Part shown: in pieces, positions 32,339-41,026 of the stretch | Numbering within the stretch: the stretch's first letter is position 1 | Layout of the letters: each line of letters starts with the position of its first letter | NCBI RefSeq assembly: GCF_006517435.1 | Contig: NZ_VHQG01000004.1 | Location: 430,262 to 494,261, forward strand | DNA from: Schumannella soli | Lineage (GTDB): Bacteria; Actinomycetota; Actinomycetes; Actinomycetales; Microbacteriaceae | Length of the DNA: 64,000 bases | Direction: 5' to 3' | Position numbers and translations under genes: made by a program | Notes under the pieces: generated by a model | What the model was told of the DNA's origin: nothing | What the model saw: only the letters and a program-made list of their open reading frames with translations | Databases searched by the model: none

Positions 32339-33739
32339 ATGCCCCACTACGACGTCGTCATCCTCGGCGCCGGTCCCGGCGGCTACGTCGCCGCCGTGCG
32401 CGCCGCGCAGCTCGGCCTCACGGTCGGCATCGTCGAGCAGCGCTACTGGGGCGGGGTCTGCCTCAACGTCGGCTGCATCCCCTCGAAGGCGCTGCTCACG
32501 AACGCGAAGCTCGCGCACACCCTCGCGCACGAGAAGAAGCTCTTCGGCATCACGGGCGAGGTGACCTTCGACTACGGCGTCGCCTTCGACCGCAGCCGGG
32601 ATGTCTCGGGCGGCCGCGTCAAGGGCATCCACTATCTGATGAAGAAGAACAAGGTCGCCGAGCATGAGGGCCGCGGCGAGTTCACGGATGCGCACACGCT
32701 GCGCGTGACCGCCGCCGACGGCGCGACCTCGACGATCACCTTCGACAACGCGATCATCGCGACCGGTGCGCGGGTGCGCTCGCTGCCGGGCGTCGCGCTC
32801 CGCGGGCGCATCGTCAGCTACGAGGAGCAGATCCTCGACCGCGACCTGCCGCGCTCGATCGTGATCGTCGGCGCGGGCGCGATCGGCATGGAGTTCGCGT
32901 ACGTGCTGAACAGCTACGGCGTCGAGGTCACCGTGGTCGAGTACTTCGACCGGGTGCTGCCGAACGAGGACGCCGACGTCTCGAAGGAGCTGGCGAAGCA
33001 GTATGCCGGCTACGGCATCCAGGTCGTGACCTCGGCCACGGTGCAGAGCGTCGACGATCTCGGCGACCGCGCCCGGGTCGTGGCGGAGGTCGGCGGCGAG
33101 ACCCGCACCTTCGAGGCCGACCGCGTGCTGGTCTCGGTCGGCTTCGCCCCGAACGTCGAGGGCTACGGCCTCGAGTCGACGGGCGTGGCGCTGACCGAGC
33201 GCGGTGCGATCGACATCGACGAGCGGATGCGCACGAGCGTTCCGCACATCTTCGCGATCGGCGACGTGACCGCGAAGCTGCAGCTCGCCCACGTGGCCGA
33301 GGCGCAGGGGATCGTCGCGGCCGAGACCATCGGAGGGGCGGAGACCGTGCTGCTGGGCGACTACCGCGACATGCCGCGCGCGACCTTCACCTCGCCGCAG
33401 GTCGCGAGCTTCGGGGCCACCGAGGCGCAGGCCCGCGCCGAGGCCGAGGGCCGCGAGGTCGTCGTCTCGACCTTCCCCTTCGTCGCGAACGGCAAGGCGC
33501 ACGGCCTCGGCGAGCCGGTCGGCTTCGTCAAGCTGATCGCGGACGCCGAGACGCTCGAGCTGCTCGGCGGGCACCTCATCGGTCCCGACGTCTCGGAGCT
33601 GCTGCCCGAGCTGACGCTCGCGAAGAAGTGGGAGCTGACCGGATGGGAGCTCGCGCGCAACGTGCACACGCATCCCACCCTCTCCGAGGCGCTGCAGGAG
33701 GCGTTCCACGGCCTGACCGGCCACATGATCAACCTCTGA
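32339..33739 (+). CDS. lpdA: Dihydrolipoamide dehydrogenase (E3)
   Basis: A 466-aa FAD/NAD disulfide oxidoreductase that reoxidises dihydrolipoyl groups of 2-oxoacid dehydrogenase complexes. FAD motif [20 protein letters not shown]; redox disulfide C41-C46 in [20 protein letters not shown] motif [18 protein letters not shown]-terminal active-site [13 protein letters not shown]. It is co-directional with the GlpD gene (13-bp gap). With no E1/E2 alongside, its partner could be the fused E1 and E2 at 10.3-13.9 kb, 18 kb away in the same region. Confidence 0.92.
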   Translation: MPHYDVVILGAGPGGYVAAVRAAQLGLTVGIVEQRYWGGVCLNVGCIPSKALLTNAKLAHTLAHEKKLFGITGEVTFDYGVAFDRSRDVSGGRVKGIHYLMKKNKVAEHEGRGEFTDAHTLRVTAADGATSTITFDNAIIATGARVRSLPGVALRGRIVSYEEQILDRDLPRSIVIVGAGAIGMEFAYVLNSYGVEVTVVEYFDRVLPNEDADVSKELAKQYAGYGIQVVTSATVQSVDDLGDRARVVAEVGGETRTFEADRVLVSVGFAPNVEGYGLESTGVALTERGAIDIDERMRTSVPHIFAIGDVTAKLQLAHVAEAQGIVAAETIGGAETVLLGDYRDMPRATFTSPQVASFGATEAQARAEAEGREVVVSTFPFVANGKAHGLGEPVGFVKLIADAETLELLGGHLIGPDVSELLPELTLAKKWELTGWELARNVHTHPTLSEALQEAFHGLTGHMINL

Positions 33740-33742
33740 GTG

Positions 33743-35299
33743 TCAGCGCCCCGCCGAGCGTCGCAGCGCGTCGGCGGTGCGCAGGCTCAGCGCCATGATC
33801 GTCAGTGCCGGGTTCGCGGCGAGGGCGCTCGGGAAGACGGAGTTGTCGCAGATCCAGAGGTTCGGCACCTCCCAGCTGCGACCCTCGGCATCCACGACCG
33901 AGTCGCCTGGGTCGGAGCCCATGCGCGCGGTGCCGATCGTGTGGGCCGTGCGGTCGAGCACGATCGTCTCGCGTGCCCCCGCCGCCTCGACGAGCGCGAC
34001 CATGGTGCGGATCGCGTGGGCGCGGAGGCGCTTCTCGTTCTCGCCGGCGCTGAAATCGACGCGCACGCGCGGCAGACCGTCGGCGGCGATCTCGTCGCTC
34101 AGCGTGAGGCGGTTGTCGTCGCCAGGCAGGCACTCGGCGTTGATGCCGACGCCGGCGAGGTGACGGTAGTCGCGCATCCACCGCATCAGCTCGGCGCCGC
34201 GCAGGCCGCCTCCGCGCGCGAGCGTCGTCGCGAGGGTCTGGGGCTGCACGCCGAGGCTCTGGATGAGGTACCCGCCGGCGAAGTCGGCATCGGACGGGCG
34301 CAGCAGATCCTCGGTGATGATCGACGAGGGATACCCGCGGTAGGCGCGCATGTCCTCGTCGTAGCGCCCCCACACCTGAGTGGCGCCGTGGGCGAGGAAG
34401 TTGCGGCCCACCTGCCCGCTGCCGTTCGCGAGACCGGTGTGCAGCAGCAGGCGCGGCGTCTCAACGCCTCCCGCCGCCAGCACGAGAGCAGCCGTGCGCT
34501 GGCGGCGCAGCTCGCCATCGCGACGGTAGACGACCGCACTGACGCGGCCCCGCGCATCCGTCTCGATGTCGACCACCATCGCGCCGGCGCGGATCTCGGC
34601 GCCGCGGGCGACCGCGAGCGGCAGGTAGCTCGTGTCCATCGTGACCTTCGCCCCGGTGCGGCAGCCCTGGTGGCAGGTGCCGGCATTGACGCAGGCGTGC
34701 CGGAGACCCCAGTGCTCCTGGTCGCGGTCGCGGGTGGCGACCGCGACGGGTCCGTCGGTCGCCGTGATGCCGAGGGCCTCGGCCCCGCGCAGCATCGCCG
34801 TGGATGAGGCGTTGCGCGCGACCGGCGGCATCTCGTAGCGGCGCGAGGGATCCCAGGGGTAGCGCTCGGGGCCGGAGATGCCGACGAAGCGCTCGACCTG
34901 CTCGATCCAGCGGGTCAGCTCGGCGTGGGCGATCGGCCAGTCGCGGCCGACGCCGCTCTCGCCGCGCAGCCGCAGATCTCGCGCATCCGGCCGCGGGGCG
35001 AAGGCGCCCCAGTGCAGCATCGAGCCGCCGACTCCGCGCCCCGAGTTGTTCGGACCGAAGGCTGTGGCGTCGGCGCCGCCGCTGAGTCGGTCGTCCATCC
35101 AGTTGATCTGCTGGGCAGCGAGCATCTCGTCCGGGGTGTGGTCACGCGGCTCGGTGTTGTCGCCGGCTTCGAGGGCGACGACGCGGAGACCGTGCGCGGC
35201 GAGGGAGGCGAGCAGCGGAGCACCGCCGGCCCCCGTGCCGACGACAACGACATCCGCGATCTCGTCATCGGAGTAGGTGCGCTGGTGGTCGAGCCTCAT
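33743..35299 (-). CDS. GMC-family FAD oxidoreductase
   Basis: A 518-aa flavoprotein alcohol or sugar oxidase/dehydrogenase. FAD motif VVVVGTGAGGAPLLASLAAHGLRVVALEAG (first Gly at residue 21); SGRGVGGSMLHWGAFAPRPDARDL is the FAD-covering segment; the C-terminal GMC end is DNSVFPSALAANPALTIMAL. The CHQGC pair near residue 200 suggests a metal or disulfide. The ATG overlaps the stop of the upstream hydrolase fusion by 4 nt. The fusion tail looks like gluconate 2-dehydrogenase subunit 3, the usual partner of such GMC subunits. No signal peptide, so cytoplasmic unless carried by a partner. Confidence 0.87.
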   Translation of the reverse strand: MRLDHQRTYSDDEIADVVVVGTGAGGAPLLASLAAHGLRVVALEAGDNTEPRDHTPDEMLAAQQINWMDDRLSGGADATAFGPNNSGRGVGGSMLHWGAFAPRPDARDLRLRGESGVGRDWPIAHAELTRWIEQVERFVGISGPERYPWDPSRRYEMPPVARNASSTAMLRGAEALGITATDGPVAVATRDRDQEHWGLRHACVNAGTCHQGCRTGAKVTMDTSYLPLAVARGAEIRAGAMVVDIETDARGRVSAVVYRRDGELRRQRTAALVLAAGGVETPRLLLHTGLANGSGQVGRNFLAHGATQVWGRYDEDMRAYRGYPSSIITEDLLRPSDADFAGGYLIQSLGVQPQTLATTLARGGGLRGAELMRWMRDYRHLAGVGINAECLPGDDNRLTLSDEIAADGLPRVRVDFSAGENEKRLRAHAIRTMVALVEAAGARETIVLDRTAHTIGTARMGSDPGDSVVDAEGRSWEVPNLWICDNSVFPSALAANPALTIMALSLRTADALRRSAGR

Positions 35300-36774
35300 G
35301 CCTCGGCTTCCGTCGTCGATCGGCTCGCGCCGTTGGTGATGCCGGGCGGCTGCACGCCAGGGGATGACACGGCGGGGTCCGGCAGCGGCTCCCAACTCTC
35401 GGCGCGATCCGCGCGCAGCTCGGCGAAGCCCGACTGCCGGCCGGTGTCGCCGCCGGTGGCGACGCCGTCGAATCCGATGAGCGCCATGGTGGCGGGGTGC
35501 GCGAGCCACTGTCGCGCCAGGTCGACCGCCGCGTCCTCCAGCCAGGCTTCGAGGTCGCCGTCGCCCAGCCGGTCGAGTGCCTCCCCGCGGGCGTCGGCAT
35601 CCGGGATGCGGGCCCAGTCGGCGAGCGCGTCGAGCCCGCGACGGTAGGCCTCGGGATCGGAGGGCGCGTCCGCCGGACGCCAGCCGTCGCCCACGCCGGT
35701 CGCCAGCTGAGCATCCACGCGGGCGGCGAGGTCGATCGCCGGACCGGGCTGCGGCACGAGGTGGTCGGCGAGCAGCCGGAGACGGCCGAGCTGCTCGGTG
35801 TCGAGCACGGTCGGCGCGTAGTCGGGGTCGTCGGCGAGGGCGCGTGCGGCGAGCGCCGCACGCGTGCGCGAGGTCGTCCTGGCCGAAGCGAGCACGCGCC
35901 CGAAGTCGCTCGGGACGGTCGGGCCGAGCCCGGCGCGTTCACGCCAGAAACGGCGCACCTCGGCGGCAAGCGCCGCGGGCTGCTCGATCGGGATGAGGTG
36001 GGCGGCGTCGGCGATCTCCCGCACCTCGGCGTGGGCGAAGTGCGGAGCCGTGAGCCGGCGCTGCGCATCGGCGTCGAGATCGCCGTCGGCGGCGCCGGCG
36101 AGGATCAGCGCGGGAACCGGCAGCGGGCTCTTGAAGTCGGACCCCGAGACGGCGACCGACCAGTCCTCCTGGCTTCCGCGATCGAGCCACGCCCGCCAGG
36201 CTTCGGGATTCGCTCGGTGCACATCGTCGGTCGCGCGGTCGAGTTCGGGGCGCGGCAGGGCGTCGTGATCGGCGGCGTCGGAGTCGGCCAGATCCGCCAG
36301 CACGAAGCTGCGGGCATGCAGTTCGCTGACCGCGCCGGCCCCGGCCCAGCCCTGCATCGCGAGGCGCCGTCCCTCATCCATGGGCTCCGGAGACGGCGGG
36401 GACGACGCCACGAGCACCACACCGGCGAGTCCGAACAGCGGGGTCTCGCCGCGGAGCGTCCGCGCGGCGACGACGGTCGCGATCTTGCCGCCCATGCTGT
36501 GGCCGAGCAGCATCCACCGTGCCGGGGCGATCGTCGCGATGCGCTCGACGACCGAACGCGCCATCGCATCCACGTCGGTGCCGACAGCGGTCCCCTCCGC
36601 ATCGGAGAGATCGCCGAAGCCCGGCAGGTCGAGGCCGACGACGTCGATCTCGTCGGCCAGCTCGGCTCGCAGCGCGTCGAACTCGCGAGCGCTCGAGCCG
36701 AGCGAGTGCAGCGCGAACAGAGCAGGGCGCCCGGGGTCGGCGTCCGCCGACGGTCCGGGCGCCGTGGCGTTCAG
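35296..36774 (-). CDS. Alpha/beta hydrolase fused to a gluconate-2-dehydrogenase subunit 3-like domain; apparent CTG start
   Basis: A 492-aa two-part protein. Residues 1-220 are an alpha/beta hydrolase: oxyanion strand ALFALHSLGSS, then DLPGFGDLSD, nucleophile S93 in LLGHSMGGKIA, acid near AGAADGDLD, histidine in ADAAHLIPIEQP. Residues about 260-450 resemble the GMC partner Gluconate_2-dh3 (LRLLADHLVPQPGPAIDLAA ... MALIGFDGVATGG). The hydrolase fold starts upstream of the first ATG/GTG (GTG at 36573). Between the in-frame TGA at 36784-36786 and that point the plausible start is CTG at 36774, with aggag 5 nt before it and a CTGA overlap with the previous stop. Confidence 0.75.
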   Translation of the reverse strand: MNATAPGPSADADPGRPALFALHSLGSSAREFDALRAELADEIDVVGLDLPGFGDLSDAEGTAVGTDVDAMARSVVERIATIAPARWMLLGHSMGGKIATVVAARTLRGETPLFGLAGVVLVASSPPSPEPMDEGRRLAMQGWAGAGAVSELHARSFVLADLADSDAADHDALPRPELDRATDDVHRANPEAWRAWLDRGSQEDWSVAVSGSDFKSPLPVPALILAGAADGDLDADAQRRLTAPHFAHAEVREIADAAHLIPIEQPAALAAEVRRFWRERAGLGPTVPSDFGRVLASARTTSRTRAALAARALADDPDYAPTVLDTEQLGRLRLLADHLVPQPGPAIDLAARVDAQLATGVGDGWRPADAPSDPEAYRRGLDALADWARIPDADARGEALDRLGDGDLEAWLEDAAVDLARQWLAHPATMALIGFDGVATGGDTGRQSGFAELRADRAESWEPLPDPAVSSPGVQPPGITNGASRSTTEAEA

Positions 36775-37052
36775 TGACGCTCCTCAGAGCGCAGGGCGAG
36801 CCCGAGCGCGAAGAAGGTCGGCGCCCAGTGACCCACGAACAGTCCCCAGCGGTCGGACTGCGCACGGTCGTCGCCGGGCTTGGCCCGTGACGCGAGCCAG
36901 GCGAGGAGGCTCAGCGCGATCGATCCGAACCCGGCGGCAAACGCCCACTCGCTGCGGATGCCGCCGCGGTGCAGAGCGCCGATGGGGTCGAGCGGTCCGG
37001 CCTGGGCGGCTTTCTTGAGACGCTTCTTGGCGTCACGCTGGATGCTGCTCAT
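36771..37052 (-). CDS. Small two-helix membrane protein, unknown function
   Basis: A 93-aa protein with a basic N-terminus (RDAKKRLKKAAQ) and two hydrophobic stretches, EWAFAAGFGSIALSLLAWLA and WGLFVGHWAPTFFALGLAL. It is otherwise unrecognised; similar small proteins are common in actinobacteria. The start has a Shine-Dalgarno (agagga). Its stop overlaps the CTG start of the hydrolase fusion, making it the first gene of a three-gene coupled operon with the GMC enzyme. Confidence 0.75.
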   Translation of the reverse strand: MSSIQRDAKKRLKKAAQAGPLDPIGALHRGGIRSEWAFAAGFGSIALSLLAWLASRAKPGDDRAQSDRWGLFVGHWAPTFFALGLALRSEERH

Positions 37053-37086
37053 GGTTGTCCTCTTCTCGTCGTTCGATGGATGCGGC

Positions 37087-37653
37087 TCAGGCCGCCGCGA
37101 AGGCGGTCACGAGCTCGCGGGTGAAGTCGTCCAGGTCGTCGGGATCGCGTGAGGTGACGAGCGTCCACCCGGCTTCGCGGTCGACGTGCACGCTCTCATC
37201 GACCCAGGTGGCGCCGGCGTTCGTCAGGTCGGTGCGCAGCGAGGCGTAGCTGGTAAGGGTCTTGCCGCTCACCCTGCCCGCCTCGACGAGCGCCCAGGGC
37301 CCGTGACAGATCGCGGCGACCGGCTTGCCGGCCTCGACGAAGTCCGACACGAAGGCGATCGCGTCGCTCTCGAGACGGAGCGAATCGGCGTTGATGGTTC
37401 CTCCGGGGATGATCAGCGCGTCGAAGTCGACGGCGTCGGCTGCGCTGACGGTCAGATCGGCGGTGAGGGTCTGGCCGGGGTCCTTATCGCCGACGAGCGT
37501 CGCGACGTCGCCGGAATCGACGGCGACGATGACGGCCTGGCCGCCCGCGTCGATGACCGCCTGACGGGGGCGGACCAGCTCGTCCTGTTCGATGCCGTAG
37601 TTGGTCACGACGATCGCGATCTTCTTGCCGTGCAGCTGCGAGGAGTCGGTCAT
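37087..37653 (-). CDS. DJ-1/PfpI family protein (general stress protein 18-like)
   Basis: A 188-aa class I glutamine-amidotransferase-like protein. The nucleophile elbow is C116-H117 in PVAAICHGPWALVEAG. The N-terminal KIAIVVTNYGIEQDEL with E22 and the loop ALIIPGGTINAD fit the PfpI/YhbO/YfkM type. Members protect against carbonyl, oxidative or osmotic stress. ATG at 37653 follows ggagg. It opens a stretch rich in stress-type genes (acidic protein, SDRs, GH15, Dps). Confidence 0.9.
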   Translation of the reverse strand: MTDSSQLHGKKIAIVVTNYGIEQDELVRPRQAVIDAGGQAVIVAVDSGDVATLVGDKDPGQTLTADLTVSAADAVDFDALIIPGGTINADSLRLESDAIAFVSDFVEAGKPVAAICHGPWALVEAGRVSGKTLTSYASLRTDLTNAGATWVDESVHVDREAGWTLVTSRDPDDLDDFTRELVTAFAAA

Positions 37654-37933
37654 GGAAGCCTCCGATGGGTCGAGATCATCCGGGTGGCGATGCGGATCGC
37701 ACCAGTCCGGGGAGTCGCGAGCGACGCTACGAGCGCTGCGGCGGTGCCGGTGCTCGTTCCCAGCGGGCGCGCATCCGACGGCCACCTGACACGCACCCGG
37801 TGCCGCTGCACCGCGCGGAACCCGACCGTGACCCGACCGCCGCCTGTGCGCGGGCAGGGATCCCGCCCGCGCCCTGGCGCGGAGGCGTGGGATGACTTCC
37901 ACGACCTGCAGACGACAACGGAAGGAGCGACTC

Positions 37934-38173
37934 ATGAGCGACCAGAACCTGCCCGCCGGAGCGAGCGAAGGACCGGACGAGGAGCTGGAGAACAGCGAAA
38001 TCGCACCGCATGGCACGCCGAGCTCGGTGCCGGGTGACGACGGCAGCAGCGGGGTGCCCGGCGCGGACGGCGACGGTGTGCAGGGCACCGACCCCGATGT
38101 CGTACCGGACGGCTCGGCGCCCGACACCGAGGGTGACGACGACCCGACCTCGGGCGGCGCCCCGCAGAGCTGA
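37934..38173 (+). CDS. Small acidic, disordered protein
   Basis: A 79-aa protein rich in Asp, Glu, Gly, Pro and Ser (NSEIAPHGTPSSVPGDDGSS, ending TEGDDDPTSGGAPQS). No hydrophobic core, so probably intrinsically disordered. The start has an excellent Shine-Dalgarno (gaaggag), and a strong terminator follows, so it is a genuine monocistronic gene. Function unknown. Its stress-gene neighbours and hydrophilic composition would fit a hydrophilin-like protectant, which is inference only. Confidence 0.7.
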   Translation: MSDQNLPAGASEGPDEELENSEIAPHGTPSSVPGDDGSSGVPGADGDGVQGTDPDVVPDGSAPDTEGDDDPTSGGAPQS

Positions 38174-38186
38174 ACTCGCCCCATCG

Positions 38187-38233
38187 CGACAGACGAACGT
38201 CCCGGTCGGATCGGCCGGGGCGTTCGTCTGTCG
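38187..38233. terminator. Bidirectional hairpin terminator
   Basis: Perfect 13-nt arms (38187-38199 and 38221-38233) lie between the convergent acidic-protein and SDR genes. Confidence 0.75.
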
Positions 38234-38241
38234 TCGAGCAT

Positions 38242-39138
38242 TCAGGGCGTGATCATGCCGCCGTTCACATTGAGCGTGGCGCCGACCGTGAAGCTCGACT
38301 CCCCCGATGCCAGGTAGACGTAGGCGGGCGCGATCTCGGCCGGTTGCCCGGCGCGGCCGATCGGCGCCTCGCTCGATCCGAACTCGGGCAGGCTCTCGGG
38401 GTCGACGCCCTGGGTGACCTGCAGCACCGACCAGGTCGGCCCGGGAGCGACCACGTTGACGCGGATGCCGCGCTCGATCAGCTGCTGCGCCATCCCTTTC
38501 GAGAGGTTGTTGATGGCGCCCTTCGTGGCGGCGTAGTCGAGCCGGTCGGGTGCCGGCGAGTAGGCCTCCGCGGACGCCGTGTTGACGATCGTCGATCCGG
38601 GCGCGAGATGCGGCAGGGCGGCCTTGACGATCGCGAAGGCGGCGAAGACGTTGGTACGGAACGTCGCCTCGAACTGCTCTTCGCTGAGGTCGGCGATGTC
38701 GGGCACCCACAGCTGGCGTCCGGCGACGTTGACCACCGCATCCAGACCGCCGAGCTCCTCGACGGCGCGCGCGACGAGCTCGGCCGGAAAGCCGCGCTCG
38801 CTGAGATCGCCCGGCACGCCGACGCCGATGCGTCCGGCGGCGCGGATCTGCTCGAGCACGTGATCGGCGTCGCTCTGCTCCTCCGGCAGATAGCTGATCA
38901 CGACGTCGGCGCCCTCGCGCGCGTAGGCGATCGCCACCGCCCCGCCGATGCCCGAGTCGCCGCCGGTGATCAGGGCCTTGCGGCCCGCGAGCCGTCCGGT
39001 GCCGCGGTAGGTCTCCTCGCCGAGGTCGGGAACCGGATCGGCCTGCGACTGCAACCCCGGCTCGGGCTGCTGCTGCACGGGCGGCGAGATCACCGGGTAG
39101 GCGTGACGCGGGTCGATGAAGCGGTACTGGTCGGACAT
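38242..39138 (-). CDS. SDR-family oxidoreductase, general stress protein 39-like (copy 1)
   Basis: A 298-aa short-chain dehydrogenase with a Pro/Gln-rich N-terminal extension of about 45 residues before the Rossmann domain. Cofactor motif ALITGGDSGIGGAVA (from G59), catalytic YxxxK as DYAATKGA, C-terminal GATLNVNGGMITP. This layout fits the YdaD/YhdF stress dehydrogenases. Compared with the paralogue at 43.0 kb, NNAG is replaced by NVAG. ATG at 39138 follows gaaggag. Confidence 0.88.
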   Translation of the reverse strand: MSDQYRFIDPRHAYPVISPPVQQQPEPGLQSQADPVPDLGEETYRGTGRLAGRKALITGGDSGIGGAVAIAYAREGADVVISYLPEEQSDADHVLEQIRAAGRIGVGVPGDLSERGFPAELVARAVEELGGLDAVVNVAGRQLWVPDIADLSEEQFEATFRTNVFAAFAIVKAALPHLAPGSTIVNTASAEAYSPAPDRLDYAATKGAINNLSKGMAQQLIERGIRVNVVAPGPTWSVLQVTQGVDPESLPEFGSSEAPIGRAGQPAEIAPAYVYLASGESSFTVGATLNVNGGMITP

Positions 39139-39178
39139 GCGGGTCTCCTTCACTCGCGGGCGGGATGCGACGGCGTGA

Positions 39179-41026
39179 TCAGCCCAGATCACGGATCTTG
39201 ATGGCGGCGTCGATCAGCGCGAGATGGCTCAGCGCCTGGGGGAAGTTGCCGCGGAACGCGCCGTCGACCGTCACCATCTCGGCGAGCAGGCCGACGTCGT
39301 TCGCGTCGCCGACGAGCGAGTCCATGCGCCCGCGCGCCTCCGGCACCCGGCCGACGCAGGCGAGGGCCGCCGTCGCCCAGAAGCCGCAGGCGACGAAGGG
39401 ATGCTCCTCCTCGCGCATGCCGGTGTAGCGCCAGAGCCGACCGCCGCCGGCGCCGAGCTCGGCGTCGATCGCGTCGATCGTGCGCGACATCCGCTCGCCG
39501 CGGTCGAAGCCGCTCGGCGCGTGCAGCAGCACCGACGCGTCGAGCTCGCTCGAGCCCGGCCACATGGTGTACGCGCCGCGGCGCTCGTCCCAGCCGTGCT
39601 CGTCGATCCAGCAGCGGATGCGCTCACGCTCCGGCTCCCAGCGGTCGCGACGGTCGACGATCTGGCCGCGCGCGGCGAGGTCGATCGCGGCGTCGAGCGC
39701 CTGCCAGCAGCCCATCTTCGACGAGGTGTAGTGCCGCGTCTCGGGCAGCTCCCACATGCCGCTGTCGCGGCTGCGCCAGCGGTCGCAGACCCGGTCGGCG
39801 ATGTCGGCGAGCAGCTCGCCCGTGGCGATGTCGAGCGAGTTGCCTTCGGCCTCGGCGATGTAGGAGCGCACGATGCCGAAGAGGTCGCCGTAGACGCCGA
39901 GCTGCAGCTGCGCGCCGGCCGGGTTGCCGGTCACGACGGGACCGATGCCGTTCCATCCTGCGGTGTCCTCGTGCTCGGTTACCTCGCCATCCACGCGCCC
40001 GTCGAGCCGGTAGAAGATGTGCAGATCGGGCGCGGAGGCCTTGATCGAGCGCAGCAGCCACGACAGGGCGGCGTGCGTCTCCTCGCGCAGGCCGAACTGC
40101 ACGAGCGCGCCGACCGTATACGCGAGATCTCGCACCCACGCGAGGCGGTAGTCCCAGTTCTTCTCCCCGGCATCCCGCTCCGGCAGCGAGGTCGTGGCCG
40201 CGGCGGCGATGGCGCCGGAGGGCGAGTGGATGAGCAGCTTCAGCGCCAGCGCGCTGCGTTGCACGGCATCACGCCAGGGCCCCTCGTAGGCGAACTCCGT
40301 CGACCAGGCGCGCCACGCGGCGATCGTGCGATCGATCGCGTCCCCCGCACGCAACGGGTCCGGCTGGTGCAGCGGCTCGTCGTCGGTGGCCGAGAGGCCG
40401 AGCACGTGCACCGATCCCGGCGAAGTGCGGAAACGAGCTCCGATGGCGTCGGTCGGCGAATGATCGACCGGATCCGGTGCGCCGACGTTGCCTGTCACGA
40501 TGCCGACCGACAGGTCGCCGGCACGGATGATGCCCCGCTCGGCGTCGCGGTCGTCGATCCACGGTGAGCGCGTGCCGAAGGCGATGCCCGGCGCGACGCG
40601 CCACTGCATGACCACGCGACCCTCCACACCTTCGACCCGCCGCACGAGCTCGGCCCAGGGCAGGCGTCCGGCGACGCCGGTCACGAGGGCGTCGCGCACC
40701 CGCACGACCCCGTGCTCGGTCTCGTAGCGGGTCTCGAGCACGTTCGTGTCGGGAACGTAGCGGCGCGTCATCCGGTGCTCGGCCACGGGGGCGAGCTCGA
40801 CGCATCCGCCGTTCTGCTCGTCGAGCAGCCGCGCGAAGAGGGGCGCATCGTCGAGGCCGGGCAATGGCAGCCAGTCGATCGTGCCGTGACGGTCGACCAG
40901 CGCAACGGTGCGGCCGTCGCCGAGCGCGGCGTGATCCTCGATCGGGGCGGATGGCGGCGGTGCGGACTCCGATGCCGGGCCTGTCGCCCCGGCACCGTGT
41001 CGTCGCGCGTCCCGGCTCGCGCTCAC
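39179..41026 (-). CDS. Glycoside hydrolase family 15 protein (glucoamylase/trehalase-like)
   Basis: A 615-aa cytoplasmic protein with an N-terminal beta domain (DHAALGDGRTVALVDRHGTIDWLPLP) and an (alpha/alpha)6 barrel. GH15 signatures: TTSLPERDAGEKNWDYRLAWVRDLAY, the general acid region DSGMWELPETRHYTSSKMGCW, and the base region VGLLAEMVTVDGAFRGNFPQALSH. Actinobacterial GH15 proteins of this kind include trehalases and alpha-glucosidases. No signal peptide. The GTG at 41026 overlaps the upstream stop by 4 nt, so it belongs to the Dps - FAD reductase - GH15 operon. Trehalose turnover under stress would fit the context. Confidence 0.88.
   Translation of the reverse strand: MSASRDARRHGAGATGPASESAPPPSAPIEDHAALGDGRTVALVDRHGTIDWLPLPGLDDAPLFARLLDEQNGGCVELAPVAEHRMTRRYVPDTNVLETRYETEHGVVRVRDALVTGVAGRLPWAELVRRVEGVEGRVVMQWRVAPGIAFGTRSPWIDDRDAERGIIRAGDLSVGIVTGNVGAPDPVDHSPTDAIGARFRTSPGSVHVLGLSATDDEPLHQPDPLRAGDAIDRTIAAWRAWSTEFAYEGPWRDAVQRSALALKLLIHSPSGAIAAAATTSLPERDAGEKNWDYRLAWVRDLAYTVGALVQFGLREETHAALSWLLRSIKASAPDLHIFYRLDGRVDGEVTEHEDTAGWNGIGPVVTGNPAGAQLQLGVYGDLFGIVRSYIAEAEGNSLDIATGELLADIADRVCDRWRSRDSGMWELPETRHYTSSKMGCWQALDAAIDLAARGQIVDRRDRWEPERERIRCWIDEHGWDERRGAYTMWPGSSELDASVLLHAPSGFDRGERMSRTIDAIDAELGAGGGRLWRYTGMREEEHPFVACGFWATAALACVGRVPEARGRMDSLVGDANDVGLLAEMVTVDGAFRGNFPQALSHLALIDAAIKIRDLG

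Noticed and set aside
35296..36573. Shorter alpha/beta hydrolase starting at GTG 36573
   Set aside because: It would delete the first strands and the oxyanion-hole segment HSLG of the hydrolase fold, and there is no ribosome binding site there.
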